Assembly (NCBI GenBank): GCA_003506735.1
Contig: DNYS01000044.1
Location: forward strand, 1-24,558
From: Nitrospinota bacterium
GTDB lineage: Bacteria > UBA8248
Reading direction: 5' to 3'
DNA length: 24,558 nucleotides
Shown: positions 1 through 7,367 of the stretch, in pieces
Numbering within the stretch: position 1 is the first letter of the stretch
Layout: every line of letters begins with the position of its first letter
Program-made: the position numbers and the translations under genes
Notes under the pieces: model-generated
Databases searched by the model: none
Told to the model about the DNA's origin: nothing
The model's input: the letters and a program-made list of their open reading frames with translations, nothing else

Positions 1-60
1 GGACGGGCGGCCGATTTTCTGGCCGGCCTTCTGGACGCCTCGGAAGGGAATCGGGGTTGA
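1..60 (+). CDS. C-terminal fragment of an upstream gene, identity uncertain
   Basis: Nineteen codons run open from the window edge to a TGA at 58-60, in the frame that ends by overlapping the TTG start of lpxK (TTGA junction). The peptide is Ala/Leu-rich with a helical look (AADFLAGLLDA) and ends in NRG. The tight coupling suggests the same operon as lpxK. In many Gram-negatives the gene before lpxK is waaA (Kdo transferase), whose C-terminus is a similar helix, so waaA is a reasonable guess. The fragment is too short to identify. Confidence 0.4.
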   Translation, partial: GRAADFLAGLLDASEGNRG

Positions 61-1160
61 GTCTCCGGGGGAGTCTCCTGCGGGCCCTGGAGGGGGAGGA
101 GAGCGCTCCGCTATGGGCGCGCGCCGCCTCCGCCAGCCTCGCTCCGGCGGGCTGGGCCTACGGCGGGGCCATGCGCCTGCGCCGCCGCTTGTATGCCTCC
201 GGCTGGAGGGAGGCGGTATCGCCTCCATGTCCAGTCATCTCGGTCGGTAACCTCACCCTCGGGGGAACCGGCAAGACGCCCGCGGTGGCCTGGGTGCTCT
301 CGAAGTTGATCGAGGCGGACCGCCGGCCGGCGGTCGTCAGCCGGGGGTACGGCGGCGAGGCCGAAGGGGTGAGCGTGGTGAGCGACGGCGCGGGGGCGGT
401 TCTTTCCGCTCCCCCGGCATCGGATGAGGCGGTCATGCTGGCCCGGATGTTCCCCTCGGTTCCGGCCGTCGCCGGGCGGGATCGCCCGGCGGCCGTGAGA
501 TGTGCGGCGGAATTGGGCGCGGACGTCATCGTTGCTGACGATGGATTTCAGCACATCGCGCTGGAGAGGGCGCTCGATCTGGTGGTGCTCCGGGGGGAGC
601 GCCCGTTCGGAAACGGCCGTGTTTTTCCGGCCGGAGCGCTCCGCGAGCCGGCGGCCGCGCTGAGAAGCGCGGGGGCCGTCCTGCTGACGGGCGGGGAGTC
701 TTCGCCCACCGTATCGGAGCGCATCCGGGAGCAAATCGGGGCGTTGGCCCCGCGCGCGAAGGTGTTCGAGGGCAGCCTGAGGCCGGTAGCGCTTCTGGAT
801 ATCTCCGGCCGCCCGGCGGGCAGCCCGGCGGACCTTTCGGGCGCCGCCGTTGCGGCGGTCAGCGGGATCGGAAACCCCGCTGGATTCGCCCGGACGCTCG
901 AGGGCCTGGGCGCGCGCGTTCTGGCGCATCATATTTTTCCGGATCATGCGGCCTATGGCGCCGGGGAGGCCGAGCGCATCGCCTCATCGCTCGATGCCTC
1001 GGGCGTGGATTTTTGGGTAACCACCGAGAAAGACGCCGTGAAGCTGGGCCGGTTTTCGGACCATCCGCACTTCCGGGTTCTCCGCGTCGAGATGGAGGTT
1101 CGGGAGGGAGCGGGGCTCGCGCGCCTGGTTCTCGACGCCGCCGGGCAGGGGGGGAGCTAG
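57..1160 (+). CDS. lpxK: Tetraacyldisaccharide 4'-kinase (lipid A 4'-kinase)
   Basis: LpxK phosphorylates the 4' position of the tetraacyl-disaccharide-1-phosphate precursor with ATP to give lipid IVA, at the inner face of the cytoplasmic membrane. The 367-aa protein has the usual family length. Its P-loop GGTGKT lies at about residues 69-74, preceded by the characteristic SVGNLTLGG, and the family motif DDGFQH is at about 161-166. The TTG start at 57 overlaps the stop of the upstream gene and has a purine-rich GGAAGGGAA just upstream. The N-terminal region, including the LRRRLY segment before the P-loop, fits the family over its full length, so a later start is unlikely. The gene ends 3 bp before the convergent lptG end, leaving no room for a separate terminator. 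Confidence 0.95.
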   Translation: MSLRGSLLRALEGEESAPLWARAASASLAPAGWAYGGAMRLRRRLYASGWREAVSPPCPVISVGNLTLGGTGKTPAVAWVLSKLIEADRRPAVVSRGYGGEAEGVSVVSDGAGAVLSAPPASDEAVMLARMFPSVPAVAGRDRPAAVRCAAELGADVIVADDGFQHIALERALDLVVLRGERPFGNGRVFPAGALREPAAALRSAGAVLLTGGESSPTVSERIREQIGALAPRAKVFEGSLRPVALLDISGRPAGSPADLSGAAVAAVSGIGNPAGFARTLEGLGARVLAHHIFPDHAAYGAGEAERIASSLDASGVDFWVTTEKDAVKLGRFSDHPHFRVLRVEMEVREGAGLARLVLDAAGQGGS

Positions 1161-1163
1161 GCG

Positions 1164-2252
1164 TCAGGAGCGGACGTGGGTGAGAAGATAGCCCCCTCCG
1201 GCAAGGAAGATGAGGTTCGCCCCCCAGGCGGCCACCGCCGGGGGGAGGCGGCCCGCGTGTCCCAGAGATATTCCCAGATAAAAAAGAACCAGATAGCCCA
1301 TGCTGATGGCGATCGTGATGGCGACGCCGAGGGCCAGGCCGCCGCTGCGGCCCGATTTGACCGAAAAGGGAACGCCCACCAGGGCGAGCACGAAGCAGAT
1401 AAAGGGCGTGGACAGCTTGGCCCACAGGTCCACGACATAGCGGGTGGTGTCCACCCCGTTCGAGCGGATGAGGCGGATGTAGTCGCGAAGCTCGACCCAG
1501 TTCATCTCCCCGGGTTTTTTTCCCGACTGCTTGAAATCGCCGGGCACGTCCTTCAGGGGGAAGGTTCTGGCCGAAAAGGCCTCCTGAACGATGTCGCCGT
1601 TCTTTTTGAAATGGTGAATCAACCCGCCCCGGAAGAGCCACCGCTTGGCGCGGGGCTCCCACCGGACCTCCCTGGCGTCGATCCGCTGGAAGAGACGGTT
1701 GTCCCCGGTCAGGCGGTAGAGGGTGACGCCCTTCATTTGGTCTCGAAAGGGATCGAAGAAGGTGATCTGCCAGATGGTGTTGTCCTCCGAGCGGTACCAG
1801 ATCCGGTTCGTCCGGTTGTAGCCGCGCGGGGATATTTTTTTGACCCGGACGTTCCAAATGTGGTTCACGCGCCGGTTGGCCGCCGGGACGATGTATTCGT
1901 TGGCCGCGAACGTCAGGAGCGCGATGGCGAAGCTGGCGGCCAGGATGGGCGCGATGGTCCGGTAGATGCTGGCCCCGGAGGCGCGCATGGCAACGATCTC
2001 GTTTCCCCGCGAGAGAAGAACGAGAGTGAACACGCTCGCGAGGAGCACCGTGATGGGAACCGACAGGACGATGAGTTGGGGGATCTTGTAGGCGAAGAAC
2101 AGGAGCCCGTCGGAGACAGCGGCTTTTTTCTCGATGAGGTCGTCGATGCGCTCGATGAACTCGGCCATCAGGAAAAGCGTGATGGCTCCGGCCTGGCAAA
2201 TGGCCACCAGCCGGAAAAACTGGCTCATGATGTAGCGGCTGAGGATGCTCAT
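1164..2252 (-). CDS. lptG: LPS export ABC transporter permease LptG
   Basis: LptG is one of the two inner-membrane permease subunits of the LptB2FG complex, which extracts LPS from the inner membrane and passes it to LptC/LptA. The 362-aa product has the YjgP/YjgQ layout: N-terminal membrane segments (first about residues 12-32, then a hydrophobic pair with IVLSVPITVLLASVFTLVLL), a central soluble beta-jellyroll region with the IWYRSED and ITFFDPF stretches, and C-terminal segments starting near STPFICFVLALVGVPFS. The conserved coupling-helix sequence EIVAMRASGASIYR is present. The ATG at 2252 overlaps the lptF stop (ATGA), so the two are translationally coupled. The reading frame continues upstream of this ATG, but that part is Arg/Pro-rich shadow of lptF and not family-like. 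The name LptG rather than LptF rests on order and similarity; both belong to one family. Confidence 0.92.
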   Translation of the reverse strand: MSILSRYIMSQFFRLVAICQAGAITLFLMAEFIERIDDLIEKKAAVSDGLLFFAYKIPQLIVLSVPITVLLASVFTLVLLSRGNEIVAMRASGASIYRTIAPILAASFAIALLTFAANEYIVPAANRRVNHIWNVRVKKISPRGYNRTNRIWYRSEDNTIWQITFFDPFRDQMKGVTLYRLTGDNRLFQRIDAREVRWEPRAKRWLFRGGLIHHFKKNGDIVQEAFSARTFPLKDVPGDFKQSGKKPGEMNWVELRDYIRLIRSNGVDTTRYVVDLWAKLSTPFICFVLALVGVPFSVKSGRSGGLALGVAITIAISMGYLVLFYLGISLGHAGRLPPAVAAWGANLIFLAGGGYLLTHVRS

Positions 2253-3490
2253 GCCGATTTCGGATGGAGCCAGCCGGGCAGAGGCAGGCGCGCGGCGGCG
2301 GCGGCGAGGAATCCGGCGATGTCCACCGCGCCCTTTCGGATGACCTGCCGGACGGCCCCGGCGGCGGCGGCGAAAAGAAGGGCGATCGGCCCCCAGACGG
2401 ACACGGCGGCCGGGATCGATCCGTTCTCCCCCATTCCCTCCGAGAGCGAGGAGAGGAGGTAGTAGGCGAAGACGACGATGAGGCTCAGCGCGAATCCGCC
2501 GTGGCGGCCCGAGCGCCGGTTCTGGACCCCGAGCGGGGCGCCGAGGAGGGCCAGCGCCAGGCAAATGAACGGGGTGGCGAATCTTTTGTGGAGTTCGACG
2601 AGGAACGCGTTGTGGCGGACGGAGCCCGGCTTGGCGGCGGCGATTTTTTCGCGCAGCGCGCCGATGGGGAGGCCGCGCAGGCGCACTCGGAGGGCCTTGC
2701 TGTCGCCGAGGGCGTGGGTCAGGTTCAGGTTGAGGTCGTAGGAGGCGAATCGGACCACCTGATACCGGTTATCCTCGAGCGAGACGCGCGGGTCCCCCGC
2801 GGCGGCCTTTTTTTCCCCCTGGCCGCCCGAGACGGCCTCGACCCGATGATTGGTCCCCCGGAGCAGGCGGAGGGCCATCCTTTTGTTCGCCGGGTCCCGG
2901 ACGATGGACCCCTCTTCGGCGAAGATGACCTGGGTGTGCCGGGGGTCGCGCGAGTCCGAAATGAGGATGCCTCGCAGGACCTTGCTTTGGCGCGAGGTTT
3001 TGCGCACGTAGATCATGAGGCCCTGGAAGCTGTCGTTGAACACCTGTTCGCGGATTTCGAACGCCGAAGCCTGGTTCTGGAGAATTTCGTACCTCAAATT
3101 GGCGGCCGATTGATGGCTCCACGGAAGGCCGAACATCATCAGGGCCGTGCTCAGGAAGGCCGAGAAAAGCCCCAGCGCCGCCACCGGAATGAGCTGGGAG
3201 TAGAGGCTCATGCCCGAGGCCGTCATGGCGGTGAACTCGCTGTCGTTCGAGAGGCGGCTGAACCCCAGGATGCAGGCGACGAGGGTGGACATGGGGAGGG
3301 TGACGAGCAGGAGGACCGGAAGGATGGTCAGGAGCAACAGGCCGGCCGTTGCCAGCGGAACGCCCCGGGTGACGATAAGGTCGGTCAGCTGAACGGTGCT
3401 GTTAAGCAGGAGAAGAAACGTCAGGAGGAGCAGGCAGAGCAGAAAGTAGCCCGAAATCTCTCCCAGGATATACCGGTGCAGCTTCTTCAA
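2249..3490 (-). CDS. lptF: LPS export ABC transporter permease LptF
   Basis: LptF is the partner of LptG in the LptB2FG extractor of the inner membrane. The product (413 aa from the start chosen) has the family form: N-terminal membrane helices rich in Leu, the coupling-helix sequence FTAMTASGMSLYSQ, a periplasmic beta domain of about 170 residues, and C-terminal helices beginning at KRFATPFICLALALLGAPLG. I place the start at the TTG at 3490, which gives MKKLHRYILGEI, the usual N-terminus of the family, and has GGAG 8 nt upstream. An ATG at 3535 would add 15 residues (MPAQDIAAPPDGDAS) but has no ribosome binding site at a good distance. The soluble domain carries an insertion rich in Gly, Lys and Ala (GGQGEKKAAAGD). 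It follows the methyltransferase gene on the same strand and overlaps lptG by 4 bp. Confidence 0.92.
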   Translation of the reverse strand: MKKLHRYILGEISGYFLLCLLLLTFLLLLNSTVQLTDLIVTRGVPLATAGLLLLTILPVLLLVTLPMSTLVACILGFSRLSNDSEFTAMTASGMSLYSQLIPVAALGLFSAFLSTALMMFGLPWSHQSAANLRYEILQNQASAFEIREQVFNDSFQGLMIYVRKTSRQSKVLRGILISDSRDPRHTQVIFAEEGSIVRDPANKRMALRLLRGTNHRVEAVSGGQGEKKAAAGDPRVSLEDNRYQVVRFASYDLNLNLTHALGDSKALRVRLRGLPIGALREKIAAAKPGSVRHNAFLVELHKRFATPFICLALALLGAPLGVQNRRSGRHGGFALSLIVVFAYYLLSSLSEGMGENGSIPAAVSVWGPIALLFAAAAGAVRQVIRKGAVDIAGFLAAAAARLPLPGWLHPKSA

Positions 3491-3498
3491 GGAAGCAT

Positions 3499-3502
3499 CT
3501 CC
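3499..3502 (-). promoter_or_regulatory. Ribosome binding site deciding the lptF start
   Basis: GGAG on the minus strand sits 8 nt before the TTG at 3490. The upstream ATG at 3535 has only a G-run about 15 nt away, which is too far. This favours the TTG start, as does the family N-terminus. Confidence 0.55.
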
Positions 3503-3581
3503 GTCGGGCGGCGCCGCGATGTCCTGAGCGGGCATGATACCAGAGTCCGGCCCCCAACCCCACGGGGAGGCGGCCCCAGGG

Positions 3582-4349
3582 TTAATTCTTGATAAACAAC
3601 CCCTCCACCACCCCGCTCATCCAACTGAAAGGTGGAACGCCCGAGAGCGCGCGGTCGAGATCGATCAGACGGTCCGGATGGGCGGTGGCGCGCCGGCGGA
3701 AGCCTTCGGGCAAGAAAACCAGGTTTTTCGGAAACGAATTCCAGCGCCAGGTTTTCTCCGCCCGGAAACCATGCCCGGCGAGCAGGCGCTTCATGCTTCC
3801 CATCGTGTAGAGGCGATCGTGAAACGGCATATCGAGAAAATGGCGGGCAAGAAACTCCGTCCAGCTCCACCGGTTCGGGAGCATCATCACGATAAACGCG
3901 CCGCCGGGGGGAAGGATTCGCGCCACCTCGGCGAGCGAGGCCCCTTCGTCCTCGACATGCTCGAGCACCCCGCAGGAAAGAACGGCGTCGAACGACCCGT
4001 CCTCGAAAGGAAGCCGTACGGGGTCTTCCCCGTACACGACGTTCAACCCGCCTTCCCTGAAAAAAAGATTCCACGGGGTGGGCGTTTCCGGGTCGATGGT
4101 GTAGGCGGCGGCATCGAAGCCCCGGAGTCCGAGCAGGTGGCTCATCTGCCCGAAGCCGCTTCCCCAGTCCAGGATCTTTTTTCCCGGAAGCTCCAGCGAC
4201 GCGATCAGGTCGGCCTTGTGGCGGTACACCTCCCGCCCGAGGGGAGTGGAAAGGTGGCCGAGCCATTCGCATCCCTCCGCGATGGCCCGCTCGACCGCGC
4301 TGGCGAGAATCCGCAGCTCTTCGCTTTCCGGGACGCTGGTGTCGGTCAT
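3582..4349 (-). CDS. Class I SAM-dependent methyltransferase, substrate unknown
   Basis: The 255-aa protein has a Rossmann methyltransferase core. Motif I (ILDWGSGFGQ, about residues 59-68) would bind S-adenosylmethionine, and the Methyltransf_11-type block LPFEDGSFDAVLSCGVLEHV is at about 113-132, followed by the PPGG turn at about 147-150. The N-terminal 50 residues carry EWLGHLSTPLGREVYRHK, and the C-terminal third is rich in Trp, Phe and Arg. The ATG at 4349 has GGAG 6 nt upstream. It lies directly ahead of lptF and lptG on the same strand, 91 bp from the TTG start of lptF, so it is probably the first gene of that transcript. A role in methylating a cell-surface glycan or lipid is inferred from context only; similar sequences are often annotated simply as methyltransferase-domain proteins. 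Confidence 0.85.
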   Translation of the reverse strand: MTDTSVPESEELRILASAVERAIAEGCEWLGHLSTPLGREVYRHKADLIASLELPGKKILDWGSGFGQMSHLLGLRGFDAAAYTIDPETPTPWNLFFREGGLNVVYGEDPVRLPFEDGSFDAVLSCGVLEHVEDEGASLAEVARILPPGGAFIVMMLPNRWSWTEFLARHFLDMPFHDRLYTMGSMKRLLAGHGFRAEKTWRWNSFPKNLVFLPEGFRRRATAHPDRLIDLDRALSGVPPFSWMSGVVEGLFIKN

Positions 4350-4657
4350 CCATGCTCCGGTGAATAGGCGGGGGCGGAAGAGATGGGTTGGCGGTCAGTG
4401 CCCGGCTCTCTTGGAAATTTTTCCCGGCGCGGGGCACAGGAGATGACGGTGCGTCCGAGAAGGCCCGCCCGGAACAAAATTTTATATACTACGGATACCG
4501 GGTTTCCGCCAGGATGGATGCGATTCGGGTTTCGCGGCGCGGCCGAAAACGCCCCCGCTCCCACCGTCCGCCCGAATTGCGGCAGTCCCCTGAAATTGAT
4601 AGCGTTACAGCCAGCGCCCGAAGCAGGTAAAAGCGCCCGCAGAAAAAAAAGCCAGCG

Positions 4658-4677
4658 GCAGGACATATATGTCCTGC
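4658..4677. repeat. Perfect 20-bp palindrome in the leader of the LPS operon
   Basis: The sequence is GCAGGACATA followed directly by its reverse complement TATGTCCTGC, with no mismatch and no loop. It sits 47 bp upstream of the GTG start of the first operon gene and just after an A8 run. A symmetric site of this size near a start is what a dimeric repressor or activator would bind. It could also form a cruciform or an RNA hairpin if transcribed, though an RNA hairpin would lose a few central pairs to its loop. No regulator is identified. Confidence 0.6.
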
Positions 4678-4711
4678 GCGCCGGGGCGTTATGGCGGGAC
4701 ATGTTAAGGGC

Positions 4712-4718
4712 GGGAGGG
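4712..4718 (+). promoter_or_regulatory. Ribosome binding site deciding the waaF-like start
   Basis: GGGAGGG lies 6 nt before the GTG at 4725. The in-frame ATG at 4701 has no comparable site, and the sequence upstream of 4725 is not family-like. Confidence 0.6.
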
Positions 4719-4724
4719 AATGAG

Positions 4725-5795
4725 GTGGCAAATGCGCCGAAAAACGCGGTGAGGCGGCAGGTTGTCCTCGCGCCGAACTGGATTGGCGATGCGGCGATGG
4801 CGGCCCCATTTTTCGCCTCCCTCCGGGCCGCCTTCCCGGAGGATCGGATCGAGGTGGCGGCGGTGCCCTGGACGACCGGTTTGCTGAGCGCATTTCCGTG
4901 GGTGGATGCCGTCCGCCCGCTGGACGCCGGAAAATGGCGGCGTTTTTTTTCGATCCGCCCGGAAACGCGCGGGGAGCGGATCGAGACCCTCTGGCTTCTT
5001 CCCAACAGCTTTCGCGCGGCGCTTCTGGGCCGGATCGCCGGCGCGCGGCAGCGTGTAGGCTACGCCTCCGGCGGGAGGGGCTGGCTGCTGACGAATCCGG
5101 TCCCGCCCCCGCCCGAATCGCCCCCGCCCCACCTAACCGATGCCTATCTGGGGCTTCTCGAAGCCGAGGGAATCGAGCCCGCCCACCGCTCGGTCCGGCT
5201 GCCGGTGACGCCCGAGGCCGAAGCGTTCGCCGGCGGCCTGCTGTCGAGCGAGGCTCCCGGCGACGGCCCCTTGGCCGGAATTCATCCGGGCGCGTTTTTC
5301 GGGGAGTCGAAGACCTGGCCGGCGGAATCCTATGGGGAGCTGGCGCGGCTTCTGGCGGATCGAAGCGGCGCCCGCGTCGTGATCCTCGGCGGGCCGGACG
5401 AGGTGGAGGTGGCGGACCGGGTCGCCGAGGCCTCGGGCGGGGCGGCCCGCAGCATCGCCGGAAAGGACACGCTGGCCACCCTTCCCGCCCTGTTGGCGCG
5501 GCTGGGCGTCCTGGTTTCGGGCGACACGGGCCCGCTCCACATCGCAGCCCTCGTGGGAACGAAAACGGTCTCGCTGTTCGGCCCGACCGACCCCCGGCGT
5601 ACGGCGCCGCGCGGGGAGGGCCACCGCATCCTGCGCCGGGAGCTCGAGTGCAGCCCTTGTTTCAAGCGGACCTGCCCCCTCGGGCACCACCGGTGCATGA
5701 AAGACATCGCCCCCGAAGAGGTGGCCGGCGAGGCGGCGCGGATGTTGACACTCTCCTCCGGCTCCAAGCGGGCCGGCGCGGGGGCGGCGAAATGA
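4725..5795 (+). CDS. waaF: ADP-heptose:LPS heptosyltransferase II-like (GT9)
   Basis: GT9 enzymes transfer L-glycero-D-manno-heptose from ADP-heptose to the LPS inner core in the cytoplasm; WaaF adds the second heptose. The 356-aa product opens with LAPNWIGDAAMAAPFF, the WaaF-type N-terminal motif with the conserved Asp near residue 22. It carries HPGAFFGESKTWP at the start of the nucleotide-sugar-binding domain and GDTGPLHIAALVGTKTVSLFGPTDP in that domain. The tail has ECSPCFKRTCPLGHHRCM, a Cys-rich segment typical of WaaF. The GTG start is chosen for its GGGAGGG site; a longer frame runs upstream but looks non-coding. It overlaps gmhB by ATGA and is the first gene of the long plus-strand run. 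WaaF is preferred over WaaC because of the N-terminal NWIGD and the PLGHH tail. Confidence 0.88.
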   Translation: MANAPKNAVRRQVVLAPNWIGDAAMAAPFFASLRAAFPEDRIEVAAVPWTTGLLSAFPWVDAVRPLDAGKWRRFFSIRPETRGERIETLWLLPNSFRAALLGRIAGARQRVGYASGGRGWLLTNPVPPPPESPPPHLTDAYLGLLEAEGIEPAHRSVRLPVTPEAEAFAGGLLSSEAPGDGPLAGIHPGAFFGESKTWPAESYGELARLLADRSGARVVILGGPDEVEVADRVAEASGGAARSIAGKDTLATLPALLARLGVLVSGDTGPLHIAALVGTKTVSLFGPTDPRRTAPRGEGHRILRRELECSPCFKRTCPLGHHRCMKDIAPEEVAGEAARMLTLSSGSKRAGAGAAK

Positions 5796-6382
5796 GCGGA
5801 CGGGCGGCGGTGTTTTTCGACCGCGACGGGGTGTTGAACCATGATGTCGGCTACGTCACCCACCTGGACGACTACAGGCTGCTCCCCCGCTCGGCGGCGG
5901 CGGTGCGGCGCGTGAACGAGGCGGGGATGCCCGCCATTCTGGTGACCAACCAGGCGGGTGCGGCGCGGGGGTATTTTCCGGAATCGATGATTGGCCGGGT
6001 CCACGAGAAGCTCGAAAGCGGGCTGGCCGCCAAGGGCGCGCGCCTGGACGCGATCTACTTCTGCCCCTATCACCCGAGTTCGGACGATCCCGCCCTGGCC
6101 ATCGATTCGGATTGGCGAAAGCCCAAGCCCGGGATGCTCCTCCAGGCCGCCAAGGATCACGGCATTGACTTGGCGCGCTCGTTCATGATCGGCGATAAGT
6201 ACTCCGACCTGGAGTGCGGATGGGCGGCGGGCTGCCGTTCGGCGCTCGTGCTGACCGGCTACGGGCGGGGATCGCTCGAGATCTACGGCGAGACCTGGGC
6301 CCGGCGTCCGGATTTTCTCTCCGAGGACGCTTACCACGCGGTGGATATGATCTTCCGGGATAGAAAAGAGAGGGGAGAATGA
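5792..6382 (+). CDS. gmhB: D-glycero-beta-D-manno-heptose-1,7-bisphosphate 7-phosphatase
   Basis: GmhB removes the 7-phosphate from heptose-1,7-bisphosphate, between the kinase and adenylyltransferase steps of ADP-heptose synthesis. The 196-aa HAD-IIIA protein has motif I DRDGVLN (residues 10-16, catalytic Asp10 and Asp12), motif II TNQ (52-54), the RKPKPGM motif with the conserved Lys (109-115), and motif IV GDKYSD (134-139). The zinc loop is unusual: where the E. coli enzyme has a C-x-H and a C-x-C pair, this one has CPYH (91-94), so Tyr is in the usual His place, and S-D-W (106-108), leaving one of four ligands. The start overlaps the upstream stop by ATGA and the end overlaps hldA by ATGA. 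The neighbouring hldA and hldC support heptose rather than histidinol phosphate as substrate. Confidence 0.9.
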   Translation: MSGRAAVFFDRDGVLNHDVGYVTHLDDYRLLPRSAAAVRRVNEAGMPAILVTNQAGAARGYFPESMIGRVHEKLESGLAAKGARLDAIYFCPYHPSSDDPALAIDSDWRKPKPGMLLQAAKDHGIDLARSFMIGDKYSDLECGWAAGCRSALVLTGYGRGSLEIYGETWARRPDFLSEDAYHAVDMIFRDRKERGE

Positions 6383-7365
6383 GCGGGCCGCTTCGCGCCT
6401 TCGTCGATCGGTTCTCCTCCCTGCGGGTGGCGGTGGTGGGCGACTACATCGCCGATGAGTTCATTCACGGGGACACCTCCCGCATCAGCCGCGAGGCGCC
6501 CGTCATCGTGCTCGATTTCAGCTCCCGCGAGATCGTCCCGGGCGGCGGGGGGAACGCCGCCATGAACGCGGCCTCGCTCGGAGGCCGCGCCGCCGCCATC
6601 GGAGCCCTCGGGAGCGACCCCAACGGCGAGGAGTTGAGCCGGATGCTGAAGGAGGTCGGGGTCGCCGCCGGACACCTCTACCTGGAACCGGACCGGTTCA
6701 CCCCGACCAAGATGCGCATCATGGCCGGCGGGCGGAACACGAGCCGCCAGCAGGTGATACGCGTGGATCATGAGCGCCAGCTGCCGATGAGCCCGGAGCT
6801 CGAAGGCCGCATCCTCAAGGCGCTGGAGGCCCTTCCGGGCGATGGGGTGGATGCCCTGATCGTATCCGACTACGGGCTGGGCGTGGTGACGGAGGCGGTC
6901 CGCGAGATGGCCGGCCGCCTGGCGGGCGAGATGATCGTTACGGCGGACAGCCGCCGGAGAGGGGACACCTTCCGGGGGGTCACCGCCATCACCCCGAACG
7001 AGGAGGAGGCCGAGGCCCTTCTGGGATATCTTCCCGAGGGGGATCGGCTCGGCGAGGCGGGGGCGGCCCTGCTGGAGCGGACCGGAGCGCGGGCGGTGCT
7101 CATCACCAGGGGCAGCAAGGGGATGAGCGTTTTCGAGAGCGACCGGCCCCAGCGGGATATCTCCGTGTTCGGCTCCGATGAGGCGGCGGACGTCACCGGG
7201 GCAGGTGACACGGTGATCGCCGCCTTCACCCTCTCGCTCGCCGCCGGAGCCTCCGTGACCGAGGCGGCCGAGATCGCCAACCGGGCGGCGGGGCTCGTTG
7301 TGATGAAGCGGGGAACGGCGGTGGTCTACGGCAAAGAGCTTCTGGGCACCCTGGAGGGAGGCTGA
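6379..7365 (+). CDS. hldA: D-glycero-beta-D-manno-heptose-7-phosphate kinase (RfaE1 type)
   Basis: This is the PfkB/ribokinase-family enzyme that phosphorylates heptose-7-phosphate at C1 with ATP, the first committed step after the isomerase. The 328-aa protein corresponds to the N-terminal half of fused HldE. It has VVGDYIADEFIHGDTSRISREAP near the N-terminus (typical VGDxxLDxYxxG form), the glycine-rich PGGGGNAAMNAASLG (54-68), and the ATP/anion-hole motif DVTGAGDT (271-278) with the catalytic Asp at about 277. ITPNEEEAE (205-212 region) is the usual family segment. The ATG overlaps the gmhB stop. The adenylyltransferase follows as a separate gene 2 bp downstream, so this organism has the split HldA/HldC arrangement. 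Confidence 0.93.
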   Translation: MSGPLRAFVDRFSSLRVAVVGDYIADEFIHGDTSRISREAPVIVLDFSSREIVPGGGGNAAMNAASLGGRAAAIGALGSDPNGEELSRMLKEVGVAAGHLYLEPDRFTPTKMRIMAGGRNTSRQQVIRVDHERQLPMSPELEGRILKALEALPGDGVDALIVSDYGLGVVTEAVREMAGRLAGEMIVTADSRRRGDTFRGVTAITPNEEEAEALLGYLPEGDRLGEAGAALLERTGARAVLITRGSKGMSVFESDRPQRDISVFGSDEAADVTGAGDTVIAAFTLSLAAGASVTEAAEIANRAAGLVVMKRGTAVVYGKELLGTLEGG

Positions 7366-7367
7366 GG

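Larger units (their letters stand above)
4350..4724. other. Divergent intergenic region (promoter region for both operons)
   Basis: These 375 bp separate the minus-strand methyltransferase-lptFG genes from the plus-strand LPS operon and must hold the start signals of both. GC content drops locally: there is an AT-rich patch at 4475-4490 (AAAATTTTATATACT) containing TATACT on the plus strand at 4485-4490 and TATAAA on the minus strand, but I find no good -35 at 16-18 nt from either, so no promoter is called. A run of eight A lies at 4643-4650 and a perfect 20-bp palindrome at 4658-4677. Reading frames that cross the region have no protein-like features. No RNA gene or terminator was recognised. 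Confidence 0.6.

Noticed and set aside
1176..3592. Two long plus-strand frames opposite lptG and lptF
   Set aside because: They are highly charged (Gly, Glu, Asp, Arg) mirror products; the minus strand encodes membrane proteins with family motifs.
4388..4400. GGCGGT resembling the start of an RfaH ops element
   Set aside because: Only the first six bases agree; the rest of the ops core and a JUMPstart context are missing.
4481..4490. TATACT/TATAAA as -10 boxes in the divergent region
   Set aside because: No acceptable -35 at the right spacing on either strand; kept only as an AT-rich patch.
4383..4724. N-terminal extension of the waaF-like frame to an ATG at 4383
   Set aside because: The extra sequence is low in GC, not family-like, and crosses the palindrome; the GTG at 4725 has a strong ribosome binding site and gives the normal GT9 length.
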